Positions 9,897 to 19,739 are shown, counted from the stretch's first letter. The stretch: 64,000 bases of DNA from Firmicutes bacterium ADurb.Bin146 (GCA_002070475.1 MWDI01000016.1:109342-173341); one strand, 5' to 3'. Notes: a model not told the origin generated them from the letters alone. Made by a program: numbers and translations.

Positions 9897-10748
9897 TTAC
9901 ATACTAATTCCCATAAAGAATCTGTATATATTCGCAAACTGGTCCAGTATTACATGACCTGTATCCTTGAGTATGTGCACATCAGCATTGGTACAGTTAT
10001 CTTTAATTCTTTTAGCGGTTTTTACGGAATCTATCAGGCCATCATGGTCGCCTCCGAAAAACTGCACAGGTAAGGATAAATTCTTAATCTGTTCGTCAGT
10101 GAAAATAGGAAGAGGCTCCATGATGGGGTTAAAATGTGTTGCAGCTAAAGTTTGGAAAATCATTACTTGCTCAGGAACAGCTGTTTTGTGATATATGGCT
10201 TTATTTAGCATATTCTTACCGAAACTACCAAGCATCGAACTTAAAATGGCTTTGAAAATAAATGATTTCTTCATAGGAGCAAATCCGCCTGCAGTTATCA
10301 TGGATAAAGCATAAAGCCTTTCAGTCTTTTTTAATGCGAAATTCATGGAATACCAGCTGCCAAGACTCATTCCAAGGAAGAATGCCTTGTCTATTTTCAT
10401 ATTGTCCAGTAATGAAGTAATCCATCTCACAGGTTCATCGGTAGTGAATTCACATCTTACAGCTTCGCTTAATCCTGGTTCGCCCGGGATATCAACGCAA
10501 TATATTGTAAAGTCATTAATGAAATATGATATGCATCCTAACCATGTAGCGCTGTTTGATGTTGAGCCATGAAACATGAAAAGGGGAGGTTTACCAATTG
10601 TGCCGAATTTCAATATATGAGTTCTTGCTATATCCGTATCAACAAATACCTGTTCAAAAGAATAAGCTGTGTAATTTCTCAGTATTCCGTTATAGTATTC
10701 TTCTATCACTTTTTTCCCTTGCTCCGATTTGTATATATTCCTATTCAT
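9897..10748 (-). CDS. Alpha/beta-hydrolase fold protein
   Basis: Probable esterase or lipase-like hydrolase of 283 residues. The start MNRNIYKSEQ is chosen because AAGGAG stands 8 bases before it. Motifs in order are the oxyanion block MFHGSTSN, nucleophile elbow GMSLGSW (Ser about 118), acid region FFGGDHDGLIDS and histidine DTGHVILDQ, so the catalytic triad is complete. No signal peptide is present. The gene overlaps the end of the upstream HTH gene by 8 bases, so they form a coupled pair in which the HTH protein probably controls expression. The substrate is unknown. Confidence 0.88.
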   Translation of the reverse strand: MNRNIYKSEQGKKVIEEYYNGILRNYTAYSFEQVFVDTDIARTHILKFGTIGKPPLFMFHGSTSNSATWLGCISYFINDFTIYCVDIPGEPGLSEAVRCEFTTDEPVRWITSLLDNMKIDKAFFLGMSLGSWYSMNFALKKTERLYALSMITAGGFAPMKKSFIFKAILSSMLGSFGKNMLNKAIYHKTAVPEQVMIFQTLAATHFNPIMEPLPIFTDEQIKNLSLPVQFFGGDHDGLIDSVKTAKRIKDNCTNADVHILKDTGHVILDQFANIYRFFMGISM

Positions 10749-11205
10749 TCTGTATGCTCCTTGCATATGTTATCTGATTAAACATTTCTATTATTCTGGT
10801 TACGAAATCTGCTGACCCGTAAAAAACATATTTAGCTTTTTCTATTTCGGGGTAATAGAAGAAATCAAAGCGGGACTTGTGCATATAGTCAGTTTCACTG
10901 TTTAAAACAGCCATAAACATGTTAGATATTCTAGAAGCCTCTTCGGAATTCTGCTCTTTGATTTCAATAACTGCTGATATTGTTATACGATCATGGAGAG
11001 TATCATAATCAGGTTTAATTACAGGTTTTTCTTCTGTAGCAAGTTCCCCATGGCAGAATACCTTCAGATCCTGTTCTGTCACTCTCCAGGTTCTTCCAAT
11101 CTTATTGCCTTTTATTTTTCCTTCATTAATAAACCTCAGAATAGTCTTAGGATGAAGGTTTAATATACTGCTCAGTTCATTTATTGTATATAGTTTTGCT
11201 GTCAT
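10741..11205 (-). CDS. Excisionase/MerR-type helix-turn-helix protein
   Basis: The 154 residues begin with a winged helix-turn-helix of the excisionase class (YTINELSSILNLHPKTILRFINEGKIKG, here residues 6-33, followed by the KIGRTWRVTEQDL wing). The C-terminal 80 residues look like a separate sensor or dimer domain, with no metal-binding or recombinase features. It shares an 8-base overlap with the alpha/beta-hydrolase gene. No integrase is nearby, so a regulator is more likely than a true excisionase. A good AGGAGG site precedes the ATG. Confidence 0.8.
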   Translation of the reverse strand: MTAKLYTINELSSILNLHPKTILRFINEGKIKGNKIGRTWRVTEQDLKVFCHGELATEEKPVIKPDYDTLHDRITISAVIEIKEQNSEEASRISNMFMAVLNSETDYMHKSRFDFFYYPEIEKAKYVFYGSADFVTRIIEMFNQITYARSIQNE

Positions 11206-11328
11206 AATTCCTCCTTAATGGTATTTATGGTAATATAGTAGAGCAATAAGGAATAAATGTCAATATAATAAATTAATAATAAGAAATAATAAGTAATTAT
11301 AATGAATATTAAGATGTAGGATAAAAAT

Positions 11329-11354
11329 AAAGCTGCTATTCTATAAGCAGCTTT
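11329..11354 (-). terminator. Rho-independent terminator of the ZIP transporter gene
   Basis: Arms AAAGCTGCT (11329-11337) and AGCAGCTTT (11346-11354) pair perfectly over an 8-base loop. On the minus strand the stem is followed by a T-rich run (ATTTTTATCC), 40 bases after the stop of the ZIP gene. Confidence 0.75.
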
Positions 11355-11391
11355 ACATATGTGTATGATTAATTATTGATAAGGTTATTGA

Positions 11392-12135
11392 TTAATGATG
11401 ATGGAAGAAGGATAATCCCACTGATAATGCTATACCAAGGCATAAAGCCACAAGCGAATGTTTTTTTTCATGAGTTTTTGCTTCCGGAAGCAGGTGGGCT
11501 GCAGAAATGTAAATAAGAACACCGACAACAAATCCTAATGCAAGTCCAAGTGTGGAATCATTTAATCTTTTTATTAATGGATATGCTACAAATGCACCTA
11601 TCGGTGTTGTAAGACCAGCTACTAAGAAGGCAAAGAACATGGATTTTTTTGCACTTACACCACCTCTTAGAAGTACTGAAAAAGTTATGACTCCTTCTGT
11701 AAATTCATGTATTACAAGACCAATGCCTGATGCAAGACCTGTAAATAAGCTTGTGCTGAAGGTGACTGTATATGTAATCCCATCAAGCAGTGAATGTATA
11801 CCTATACCCTGTATTGTAGTTATGCCAAATGCAAGTTCATCTTGGTGCGTATGGTGTTTGATTAACCGGTTAGTGAATAACATAAATACAAAACCTATAA
11901 GAGCGGCAAATCCCGCATTATGGTTTTTTTCTATTGCTTCAGGAAATGCTGAAATCAGCGGAGCGGATATTAGGACGCCGGCTGCAAAACAAAGAAAATA
12001 CTCCTTATACTTTTCAACCCAGTTTTTGTTTTTGTAAACAACATAAATTCCAATAGAGTTCACCAGTAATGCGCTTGCTGCGAATATCGATATCATTAAA
12101 AACACGTTTCTGTCATCCATACTTTTCTTTTCCAA
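11392..12135 (-). CDS. ZIP family metal (zinc) transporter
   Basis: Inner-membrane permease for Zn2+ or related divalent metals. The 247 residues show about eight hydrophobic segments, a His-containing loop after the third (HHTHQDE), and the metal-site helices HSLLDGITYTVTFS and VIHEFTEGVITFSVLLRGG that define ZIP proteins. The GufA-like class is the closest match. The chain ends in FFHHH, an extra metal-binding tail. It is a single gene with its own terminator; no Zur-type box was recognised upstream. Confidence 0.92.
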   Translation of the reverse strand: MEKKSMDDRNVFLMISIFAASALLVNSIGIYVVYKNKNWVEKYKEYFLCFAAGVLISAPLISAFPEAIEKNHNAGFAALIGFVFMLFTNRLIKHHTHQDELAFGITTIQGIGIHSLLDGITYTVTFSTSLFTGLASGIGLVIHEFTEGVITFSVLLRGGVSAKKSMFFAFLVAGLTTPIGAFVAYPLIKRLNDSTLGLALGFVVGVLIYISAAHLLPEAKTHEKKHSLVALCLGIALSVGLSFFHHH

Positions 12136-12155
12136 GCCTTTCTTAAATCATCGTA

Positions 12156-12269
12156 CTAAAGGAATATCTTTAATATATCCAGCTTTATAACAATATCATC
12201 TGACTGAAAAGCATGCAAGAGATTTATAAATTTACTTAGCTTTTGTAATAGATCAATAATCTGACTCAT
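12156..12269 (-). CDS. Possible 37-residue small protein
   Basis: In the 185-base gap before the ZIP gene there is a short open frame starting MSQIIDLLQKLSKFINL and ending at TAG. The composition is helical and amphipathic, unlike random A+T-rich DNA. No convincing ribosome site precedes the ATG. It could be a small membrane-active peptide, the tail of a decayed gene, or chance. Confidence 0.22.
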   Translation of the reverse strand: MSQIIDLLQKLSKFINLLHAFQSDDIVIKLDILKIFL

Positions 12270-12320
12270 CAACTAAAAGATAAACTTAACTCCATATCCT
12301 TTTGAAAATTATTTAATGAG

Positions 12321-13535
12321 TTAAGGAAAACTTATCAAAAAACCTGCAGCTATTACCAGTCCGACAATAATAGGTGCGGGTATTTTTTTAGCCAGCAATA
12401 AGGCTGCGGTCAGTAACAGTACGATAAAATTGTCCCATGTAAAACCGCTTTTTTGCATTAATATTAATGCTGATATGCTTATTAAACCGCCTGCAACTGA
12501 TGTTATCCCTCTAAGCGATGCTTTTATGCCTTTTATTTTCTTTAAATTTTCCCATAGCGGATATACGAAGTAAATCAAAAGAATTCCTGGAAGAAATATT
12601 GCGACTCCTCCTATTAATGCGCCTAATATCTGAAGAAATGTTCCATTTCGTCTTGCGGCCATTCCTGCTGCATATGCGCTAAAACTGAACATTGGACCAG
12701 GAAGGCCTTGCACAAAACCGAATCCGGTTAAAAATTCCTGACTGGTCATATATTGATTAATTTCTACAAGTTCGCTGTACATCATCGGGATTACGACTTG
12801 ACCGCCGCCAATTACAAGATATCCGTAACGATAGAAACTTACAAGCAGATGAATTATAGTATTGTCCCATACAAGTGTTAAAACTATACTGATTACTGCA
12901 ATAACAGTAAAAGCAATCAGGTATTTCCAAGGAGGAGACAACTTGACTTTATTCCATAAATCCTTCTCTTCACTAGTCAATATACTGACTATTCCTCCTA
13001 TTATTAACACGACAGGATATATCCATGGGGTTCGAATAAAATATGTTGTAATTCCACAAAAACAAACAATGATAAAGTAATTTTATCAATTATGACTTTT
13101 TTACCTATGCGATATGCAGCAACAAGTATAAAAGCAACAGCCATAGGGCCTATGTATCTTAAGCCTTCAGAGGATATATTCAGTTTTTTCAAAAAACTGG
13201 CTTAAAAAAGATAAAGCTGTCATTAATAATATAACAGGAAGACCCCACACTAGCATAGTAAGAAAACCTAACATAGGTCCTCCAACCTTATATCCTATCG
13301 AAATGATCGTTTGAGTACTGCTCGGACCGGGCAGTATTCCTGTCAGAGCAATCAGTTCAACAAGTTCCTCTTCGGTCAGATACTTCTTTTTAATTACCAT
13401 CTGGTCGGTAAATACTCCGTAATGAGCTTCTGGTCCGCCATATGCTCCTAAAGAACAGATAAATACATCCTTCAAAAATGTGCTCCACCGGACCTTTTCA
13501 GTATTTTCTATTCTCGCTTTCAATTTATCTTTCAT
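12321..13535 (-). pseudogene. chrA: Chromate transporter (CHR family) interrupted by two compensating frameshifts
   Basis: Three frames together spell a complete long-chain chromate transporter with two CHR domains. The first has GAYGGPEAHYGVFTD and ILPGPSSTQT, the second GGGQVVIPMM and QGLPGPMFSFSAYAAG. The first frame (from 13535) runs out near 13180 at a T6 run on the minus strand, where removing one T restores the reading. The middle part runs in another frame. Near 13060 a T5 run needs one T added, after which the first frame resumes to 12321. Both changes are in homopolymers, so sequencing error is as likely as a real pseudogene. If intact, the protein would have about 400 residues and export chromate or act as an anion antiporter. 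Confidence 0.8.
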
Positions 13536-13762
13536 ATTTATACTCCATCAATGGTCTATATAAGCTTTGCAATTATTTCAGTAGACAGCTTGAAATCAAG
13601 TTTTCATTTAATGCCTCTTTATTATATACTTGAAATTATTTGTAAAAATTTAATTAATAAAACGGGCATATCAATTTTATTTAGTACAAAGTATTAAATA
13701 GAAGAGATACATGATATAATTAAGCAAGTTCTAAATTTATTCAAGCAAAGAGGAGAGATAAG

Positions 13763-13981
13763 ATGGATATAAAGAAAAAAATTGATGAGATAGTTAAAAA
13801 AATCAAATCTGATGATGAGTTCGCAAAGAAATTTACCAAAGACCCAGTAAAGGCTGTGGAGTCTGTACTGGGTATTGATCTTCCAGATGATCAGATAAAC
13901 AAACTGATTGATGGAGTTAAAGCTAAACTTAAACTTGATAAGGCAGACGGTCTATTAGGCAATATAAAGAAGTTATTTTAA
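13763..13981 (+). CDS. Small helical protein with leader-peptide-like pattern
   Basis: A 72-residue, very lysine- and aspartate-rich protein behind a clean AGAGGAGAGA site. The first half is charged helix (MDIKKKIDEIVKKIKSDDEF). The middle, DPVKAVESVLGIDLPDDQI, resembles the conserved block of Nif11/nitrile-hydratase-type RiPP leader peptides, and the tail DGLLGNIKKLF is amphipathic. There is no GG cleavage site and no Cys, Ser or Thr-rich core, so a RiPP precursor is doubtful. Similar short proteins occur in clostridia without known function. It stands alone between an inverted chrA and XRE genes, with a TATAAT box about 45 bases before the ATG. Confidence 0.75.
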   Translation: MDIKKKIDEIVKKIKSDDEFAKKFTKDPVKAVESVLGIDLPDDQINKLIDGVKAKLKLDKADGLLGNIKKLF

Positions 13982-14014
13982 AATTGCTAACACTTATATT
14001 GTAATGAAATTCTT

Positions 14015-14248
14015 CTAATCATCATCTACTGAAGATTCATTTTCAACATACTCATATTCTAATATATCTCCAGGCGTGCATTTTAGTGTTTTGCATATCT
14101 CGTTCAAGGTGGAAAAACGTATAGCTCTTACTTTTCCAGTTTTTAGATTTGATAGATTAACTATAGATATTCCCACCTTATCAGCCAATTCGCCAAGCTG
14201 CATTTTTCTGTCTGCTAAAACCCTGTCAAGCCTTATTATGATAGCCAT
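14015..14248 (-). CDS. Cro/CI-type HTH regulator paired with a DUF2975 protein
   Basis: A 77-residue XRE protein consisting of little more than the helix-turn-helix: MQLGELADKVGISIVNLSNL and VRAIRFSTLNEICKTLKCTPGDILEYE, with an acidic tail. This is the YozG-like form that is almost always found next to a DUF2975 membrane protein, as here (15-base gap). The pair probably senses something at the membrane and controls its own operon. The target and signal are unknown. An AGGTGA site precedes the ATG. Confidence 0.88.
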   Translation of the reverse strand: MAIIIRLDRVLADRKMQLGELADKVGISIVNLSNLKTGKVRAIRFSTLNEICKTLKCTPGDILEYEYVENESSVDDD

Positions 14249-14263
14249 AAAATCACCTCACAC

Positions 14264-14857
14264 TTATATTGTTTCATCATACTCTGTTTGTAGATATGTC
14301 CCATAACTAAAGATAGCGCTAAATAGAATAATCAATAAACCTATTAAAAGCACTTCGGTATTAACTTTGTAAACAGCGCTCACATTGTTCAGGTCAAATG
14401 CATTGATAATCCTATTAACCGTAAAGGTTTTTATAACTGGAATAAGCACAGACCCTGCCATTACTATGTATCCGATATTCTTCATTCTTTTGGCATTTTC
14501 CTGAGCAAATGGCTTTTCGTTAACTACATTCTTAAGAATCTTCCTAAGCTGGATAAGCACTAGAAGAATCAGTATAAGAAATACTGTTATACCGATAAAA
14601 AGCAATGAATAGATATCATTGATGCCTGACTGTGACATATTGGCTGTACTAATTTCAAACCGGATTATATTATCCGGGCTTATGTTGAAATTGCCATCTG
14701 AGTTTGACAGGTTTATGACATTTGGAAATAACCTGGTTCCGGCTGTCAGCAGTATTGATGCTACAGCAAGGCATAGCACAATCCAGAATAAGACATTCAC
14801 TATGCTGGATATGCTTTTCGATAATTTGTTATACTTTGCTAAATTTTGTACTTTCAT
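14264..14857 (-). CDS. DUF2975 family membrane protein
   Basis: The 197-residue membrane protein is counted from MKVQNLAKYN because GGAGGG lies 4 bases upstream. Four hydrophobic segments appear at about residues 18-40, 85-107, 128-150 and 170-190. The family is of unknown function but genetically linked to a small XRE regulator, which follows immediately. A plausible role is membrane sensor or anti-regulator of that HTH protein; this is inference from the constant pairing, not from a motif. Confidence 0.82.
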   Translation of the reverse strand: MKVQNLAKYNKLSKSISSIVNVLFWIVLCLAVASILLTAGTRLFPNVINLSNSDGNFNISPDNIIRFEISTANMSQSGINDIYSLLFIGITVFLILILLVLIQLRKILKNVVNEKPFAQENAKRMKNIGYIVMAGSVLIPVIKTFTVNRIINAFDLNNVSAVYKVNTEVLLIGLLIILFSAIFSYGTYLQTEYDETI

Positions 14858-15017
14858 CTTTCCCTCCGTTACTCGTACTTTTATAATATGGAGGGATTGT
14901 AACATAACAATTTATGAATGTCAATAACTATTAAATGAATATCATTAAAAATTTAATGATTATAGAATATTAGTTATTGTGTATGAAATATCTGAATATC
15001 GATATAGTAATAATCAG

Positions 15018-17441
15018 TTAGATAAGAATTGTGTCTTTTATTTCACCTTTCTCATAGGGCACCCATGCCAACCCTAATAAATGTACAGTTATATTCGTGC
15101 TAGTAGCCCGTATATCAATAGTCACAATATTATCCTTAACAGAATCATATTCATATGACATGTTCTTTAACTGCTGCTCAAGTTCTAATTGAAGACCTTC
15201 AAGCTGCGTTTCTAAAGTGTTTAGCCGCTCTTCAGCCTGGTCTATGCTCTGTCCGCTCTTCATTGCTTTTGAGGTCCTGCTTACTGCAGTTCCGATTTTT
15301 GATACAGAGGATGAGCTTATAGCTTTTCTTCCGAACAGTGCGCCTAAAATCGCGCTTCCTGCCGAGACCATAGCATCCATCTTTTTTTGAGAAGCCATCG
15401 CATTCTGTTTTTCCACCGCTTGCCTTGCTCTTATCAAAGCATTTTCCATGGTCTGTATCTTTGAGTTGTATTTTTTCTTCATCTCATCAATTTCAAAGTC
15501 TCTTTTTTCATGGGCTGCATGTTGTACCCTTATAGCAAAATCTCTTTCTTCTTCACCGTATTCCGATACCATCTTTAATTTAGGGGATGAATAAAGTTTT
15601 AAAGTAAGGTTAGTCCTGATATATTGCGATAATAATTTTTTCCATGTGTCATAATTTTTAATATTGGAAGCAGCAGAAGGAGGATCTGAAAATAGGGCAT
15701 CAGACACTGGAGTGTTTTCAATATCATTAATTTCTATATCCACAACCTGGGCTTGATTCCAGTCTAGTATTACAGGGCCATCATTGAACTGTGTAAGCAA
15801 TGTATAACTTTTTTTTGTGGTAATCATGTGTTTTTCACTGTTGTACATAACATCAGCAATCCCGATTACAGCAGGTTTATATACCAATTGGCCTCTGGCT
15901 CTTGTTTTTTCAGGAAGGTAGACTTGTTTTATTGTTGACGGCAATATAGGCGCAAAAGCTGCTACTTTTTCTGACTGGTAGGCATGTGGAACTTGTTGTT
16001 CATCTGGCTTATTAATTACTGACATTTCTGAAGTGATGTTTTTTGCAGGCAGTCTTGCAATCTGATCTTTTGTCAATGGCCCAGCAAGGTATGACATTGC
16101 CCATCTGGTGTTAAATATGACAGGCTCATTTTCGTGTACGCTATGCATATAAAAGACTCTTTGACCAATACCTGCCAATATCTGCTCTGTGCGGTTTTTA
16201 TCAAAACTACCGCCTGCTGCCGCACCTTCAAGCCCTTCTATTACTCTTTGTTTATCTCTTTCGGTCTGTAGTCTTCCGATAAACCATGTGCCTGCATTAG
16301 ATAAAGCCTTATAATCAAGATCCACAGGATTTTGTGTAGAAAGGACCAGTCCTAATCCGTATGCGCGGGCTTGCTTCAATAAAGTCAAAAAAGGAGCTTT
16401 TGACGGAGGATTTGCTATTGGGGGAAGATAACCGAATAATTCATCCATATATATCATAGCTCTTAAACTTCCGGTTCCTGGCTGGCTTCTTGCCCATGAC
16501 AACACCTCATTTAACAGCATAGTTACAAAGAACATTCTCTCGCTGTCTGATAAATGAGATACTGAGAAAACCGATACTTTAGGTCTGCCTGAATCTGTAT
16601 AAAAGAATTTATCTATATTTAAAGGTTCTCCTTCAAGCCATGCTTCAAATCCTGGGTGTGCAATCAGATTATTTAGAAGCATTGCCAATGTGAAACGTTC
16701 CTTAGACGGATATATGCTATTTATGTCCATTACCCCTATTTTTTCAAATGGAGGATTCTGTATTTCAGTTATAAGTTTTTGAAGAGTAATGCTTTGTCCG
16801 TTCGACCAACTGTTATCTAGAATTTTTGATATCAGAATGAATTCTCTGCTTGTAAAAGAATCAGCATTTATTCCAAGTAAGGATAGAAGACCTGTTGTTG
16901 TCGCGCTAATCCTATCTCTATATGTGTCCTTATCAGTCAATACCTCCTTTGTGGGAGCATTAAAGGATTTAAGCACTGATACGCCAATACCCGAAGAACC
17001 GCCTGGTGTATATATTTTCAAATTAGATTCATTTTGAAGGCTTTGTATCCTTAATCCGTCCTGACCCCATTCGGATAATCCTTTTCTCCATAAATCAGCT
17101 TGAGCCTGTGCATACTGATCAGGAGACATTCCTTTGTTTGAAGCTTCCTGTAGATTTATCCATGGGCGGAAATCCTCGCCTCTTAACATCGGGAATGTTA
17201 ATGCCAGATTAGTCAGATCGCCTTTTGGATCAATAGCTATAACGGGAATATTATCCATCATAGCTTCTTCAATAATTCCAATCCCAAGTCCTGTCTTGCC
17301 GCTTCCGGTCATACCTATTATAACAGCATGAGTGGTCAAGTCTTTGGATTTTAAAAGAACATAATCTTCTTTAAGCTTCCTGTTTTCGATATCATATTTC
17401 TTTCCTAAATAGAATACTCCGAGTTTTTCAAAATCCTGCAT
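15018..17441 (-). CDS. HerA/DUF853-like P-loop ATPase
   Basis: An 807-residue ATPase of the FtsK-HerA class, counted from MQDFEKLGVFYLG because CGGAGG stands 7 bases upstream; a frame start 16 codons earlier lacks a ribosome site. Walker A GMTGSGKTG is at about 43-51, followed by VIAIDPKGDLTNLAL. Walker B IYMDELFGYLPP is near residue 330, and an LSTQNP sensor motif and an arginine-finger-like region follow. Residues about 610-720 are coiled coil. No membrane segment is visible. Such proteins may pump DNA or act in defence (HerA-nuclease pairs), but no nuclease is adjacent and the role remains open. Confidence 0.85.
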   Translation of the reverse strand: MQDFEKLGVFYLGKKYDIENRKLKEDYVLLKSKDLTTHAVIIGMTGSGKTGLGIGIIEEAMMDNIPVIAIDPKGDLTNLALTFPMLRGEDFRPWINLQEASNKGMSPDQYAQAQADLWRKGLSEWGQDGLRIQSLQNESNLKIYTPGGSSGIGVSVLKSFNAPTKEVLTDKDTYRDRISATTTGLLSLLGINADSFTSREFILISKILDNSWSNGQSITLQKLITEIQNPPFEKIGVMDINSIYPSKERFTLAMLLNNLIAHPGFEAWLEGEPLNIDKFFYTDSGRPKVSVFSVSHLSDSERMFFVTMLLNEVLSWARSQPGTGSLRAMIYMDELFGYLPPIANPPSKAPFLTLLKQARAYGLGLVLSTQNPVDLDYKALSNAGTWFIGRLQTERDKQRVIEGLEGAAAGGSFDKNRTEQILAGIGQRVFYMHSVHENEPVIFNTRWAMSYLAGPLTKDQIARLPAKNITSEMSVINKPDEQQVPHAYQSEKVAAFAPILPSTIKQVYLPEKTRARGQLVYKPAVIGIADVMYNSEKHMITTKKSYTLLTQFNDGPVILDWNQAQVVDIEINDIENTPVSDALFSDPPSAASNIKNYDTWKKLLSQYIRTNLTLKLYSSPKLKMVSEYGEEERDFAIRVQHAAHEKRDFEIDEMKKKYNSKIQTMENALIRARQAVEKQNAMASQKKMDAMVSAGSAILGALFGRKAISSSSVSKIGTAVSRTSKAMKSGQSIDQAEERLNTLETQLEGLQLELEQQLKNMSYEYDSVKDNIVTIDIRATSTNITVHLLGLAWVPYEKGEIKDTILI

Positions 17442-17509
17442 TATATAACCTCCGTTTTGAGAAATTGCAGAAGCCGAACATTGATTCAATATCTTAATTA
17501 TATACTATT

Positions 17510-18682
17510 TTAATTAGGATTGCGTACTAACTTCCTCTGTAAAAGTTCTGACATGACAAGCATAGTAATAGCGAATATGCATAGGAAGAGTGGATATAAG
17601 CCGATATTGATATGCTGGGCTATTAGACCGAACAGAGGAGGCATGAAAGTCGAACCTACATATGCGCTTGCCATCTGTATACCGATTATCGACTGTGAGT
17701 TTTCCTTGCCGAAATTGTATGGTGTGGAATGGATAATGGAAGGATATACAGGTGCACATCCGAGCCCAATTATGATAAGGCCGATTAGCGCTAATATATT
17801 ATTACCTAAAGGTATTCCGACCATGATGATTCCAGCAGAAATAACAAGGATACCGGACCTTATCAGTCTTCTGTCTCCTATTCTTTCAGATACGAATCCG
17901 CTTATAAACCTGCCGAATGTTATCCCGATATAGAAAAGGGAAGCGAATTGTGCAGCGGTTTCTTTATCGATGCCTCTGAACTCAACAAGATAGCTGCTTG
18001 CCCATAGCCCTGCAGTCGATTCTAATGCGCAGTAGCAGAAAAAAGTGAACAGCATGTATTTAACGCCTTTAATCTTAACTGCCTGAGAGATGCTCAGATC
18101 AGCGGATTCAAAAGGCACACTGGTTTTAGATATATTATTCTTTTTCCAAATCGGAAGGCTTATAAACAGTATTACTGTAAGACAAATCTGAATTACAGAT
18201 ACTATCCTGTAACCGCTGTTCCAGCCGAGGCCTCCTGTCAGGCTGTAACCCATTATATACGGGCTTACAGCGGCACCGACTCCCCAGAAACAGTGAAGCC
18301 AGCTCATGTGTGAGGATTTATAGTGAAGAGCTACATAATTATTTAAAGCAGCATCCACACCGCCTGCACCTAATCCATATGGTACAGCTAATATGCATAA
18401 GACGATGAATGAATTGGAAATAGAAAACCCGAACAGCGCTAAAGCGGTCATCATTACACTTATAGCTGTGACATATCCTACACCTATTTTTTTTGTTAGT
18501 TTATCAGAAAGAAGACTGGAAATAATAGTACCGGATGCAATAATCATTGTAATAATCCCTGCATAGGAAATTGGGATATCCATTTGTTTATAAATGACAG
18601 GCCATGCTGAACCGAGCAGGGAATCCGGTAAACCTAAACTGATAAAAGCGACGTAGATTATAACAAGCAGCAATGAATACAT
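17510..18682 (-). CDS. MFS transporter, FucP/YfkF-like
   Basis: A 390-residue permease with twelve hydrophobic segments and the MFS loop motif SDKLTKKIGVGYVTAI (about 58-73) between helices 2 and 3, repeated in weaker form as SERIGDRRLIRSG between helices 8 and 9. The conserved acid-Gly patterns of helix 1 (FISLGLPDSLLGSAWPVIYK) resemble the sugar:proton symporter and fosmidomycin-resistance-like groups. Substrate cannot be assigned. It is monocistronic, 68 bases upstream of the HerA-like gene in the same direction. Confidence 0.88.
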   Translation of the reverse strand: MYSLLLVIIYVAFISLGLPDSLLGSAWPVIYKQMDIPISYAGIITMIIASGTIISSLLSDKLTKKIGVGYVTAISVMMTALALFGFSISNSFIVLCILAVPYGLGAGGVDAALNNYVALHYKSSHMSWLHCFWGVGAAVSPYIMGYSLTGGLGWNSGYRIVSVIQICLTVILFISLPIWKKNNISKTSVPFESADLSISQAVKIKGVKYMLFTFFCYCALESTAGLWASSYLVEFRGIDKETAAQFASLFYIGITFGRFISGFVSERIGDRRLIRSGILVISAGIIMVGIPLGNNILALIGLIIIGLGCAPVYPSIIHSTPYNFGKENSQSIIGIQMASAYVGSTFMPPLFGLIAQHINIGLYPLFLCIFAITMLVMSELLQRKLVRNPN

Positions 18683-18779
18683 AAATCCTCTTTTCTAAAA
18701 GAATGACAACTTACTGCTGTAAAACAATTTGTCGCCATCGATAAAATAATATATATCATTTAGGATTTAACAGCAAGAG

Positions 18780-19739
18780 TTATATTTTCGTATCCGCTTT
18801 ATATATCCTTGAAACGTCTCCATCATGATGATGCCCATTGGCAAAGTATTCCCAACCGTATCTTTCATAATATGAAGTATGGTTGGTGCATAAATATACT
18901 TTATCGAATCCAAGTTTTGCTGCTTCTGCTCTTGCGTGATTAAGCAGTTTGCCGCCTAAGGCATGACCTCTTGCTTCTTTTTCGACAAAAAGAGCACACA
19001 GATAGGGATAAAGGTCTGTTCTGTCAACAAAATCATTTTGGATAAGACCGCAGCCTCCTATTATATTATCAAACTGATCAAGAGCCATATACCACTGAGG
19101 CAGTCTGTTCTTCCTGCTTATGCAGTCAGCCATGCTGTTTTCATATTCCTTCCGGTCTATATACCATTTTAAGGAAAACCAGTCGATAGCCCTGTCTATA
19201 TATACAGGATTATCTGCTAATGAGATTATCCTGTATCTAAGCATGCTTTCAATTTCATAGTACACACAGGTTTGTAATCTGCCATCATGTGACATAGTAC
19301 ATGTCTTATCAGTAAGTTTCATACCGCATTTTTCCATTACCCGTCTGCTTGCTATGTTATCTTCAAATGCTACGGCTTCTACAGTAGTATATCCTTTATC
19401 AAATAAATCAGAAATAACTGCAGCTAATGCTTCAGTGGCATAACCTTTATTGTGATGGTCAGGGTGTATGACATATCCTATTTCAATACATTTATCTGTA
19501 ATTTCCACATCATTTACAAACCCTATAAGCAGACCATCCAGATATATGCCTTTTTCATAATGTTCATCAGAATATGAGTAAGCCGTGAGTTTATTGAACA
19601 TACACTCAGCTTCTTCATATGATTTGAAATCCGGAATTACAAATGTCTTCTTGATGGTTTCATTCGTAAGGATTCTAATCATATCTTCTTTATCAGATTC
19701 ATCATATGGCTTTATAATCAGACTGACGGTTCGGATCAT
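18780..19739 (-). CDS. Two-domain GNAT N-acetyltransferase
   Basis: Two acetyltransferase domains are fused in 319 residues. The first (about 1-155) is RimJ/RimL-like, with the acetyl-CoA loop GYVIHPDHHNKGYATEAL and the SRRVMEKCGM helix. The second (about 168-319) has FVEKEARGHALGGKLLNHARAEA and the YERYGWEY block. The ATG overlaps the end of the radical SAM gene (ATGA), so the two are translated together. Coupling a double GNAT to a radical SAM enzyme suggests joint modification of a peptide, antibiotic or small molecule, but the substrate is unknown. Both CoA loops look intact. Confidence 0.85.
   Translation of the reverse strand: MIRTVSLIIKPYDESDKEDMIRILTNETIKKTFVIPDFKSYEEAECMFNKLTAYSYSDEHYEKGIYLDGLLIGFVNDVEITDKCIEIGYVIHPDHHNKGYATEALAAVISDLFDKGYTTVEAVAFEDNIASRRVMEKCGMKLTDKTCTMSHDGRLQTCVYYEIESMLRYRIISLADNPVYIDRAIDWFSLKWYIDRKEYENSMADCISRKNRLPQWYMALDQFDNIIGGCGLIQNDFVDRTDLYPYLCALFVEKEARGHALGGKLLNHARAEAAKLGFDKVYLCTNHTSYYERYGWEYFANGHHHDGDVSRIYKADTKI

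Noticed and set aside
10741..11205. Phage excisionase with nearby prophage
   Set aside because: No integrase, phage structural genes or attachment repeats nearby; the neighbour is a hydrolase.
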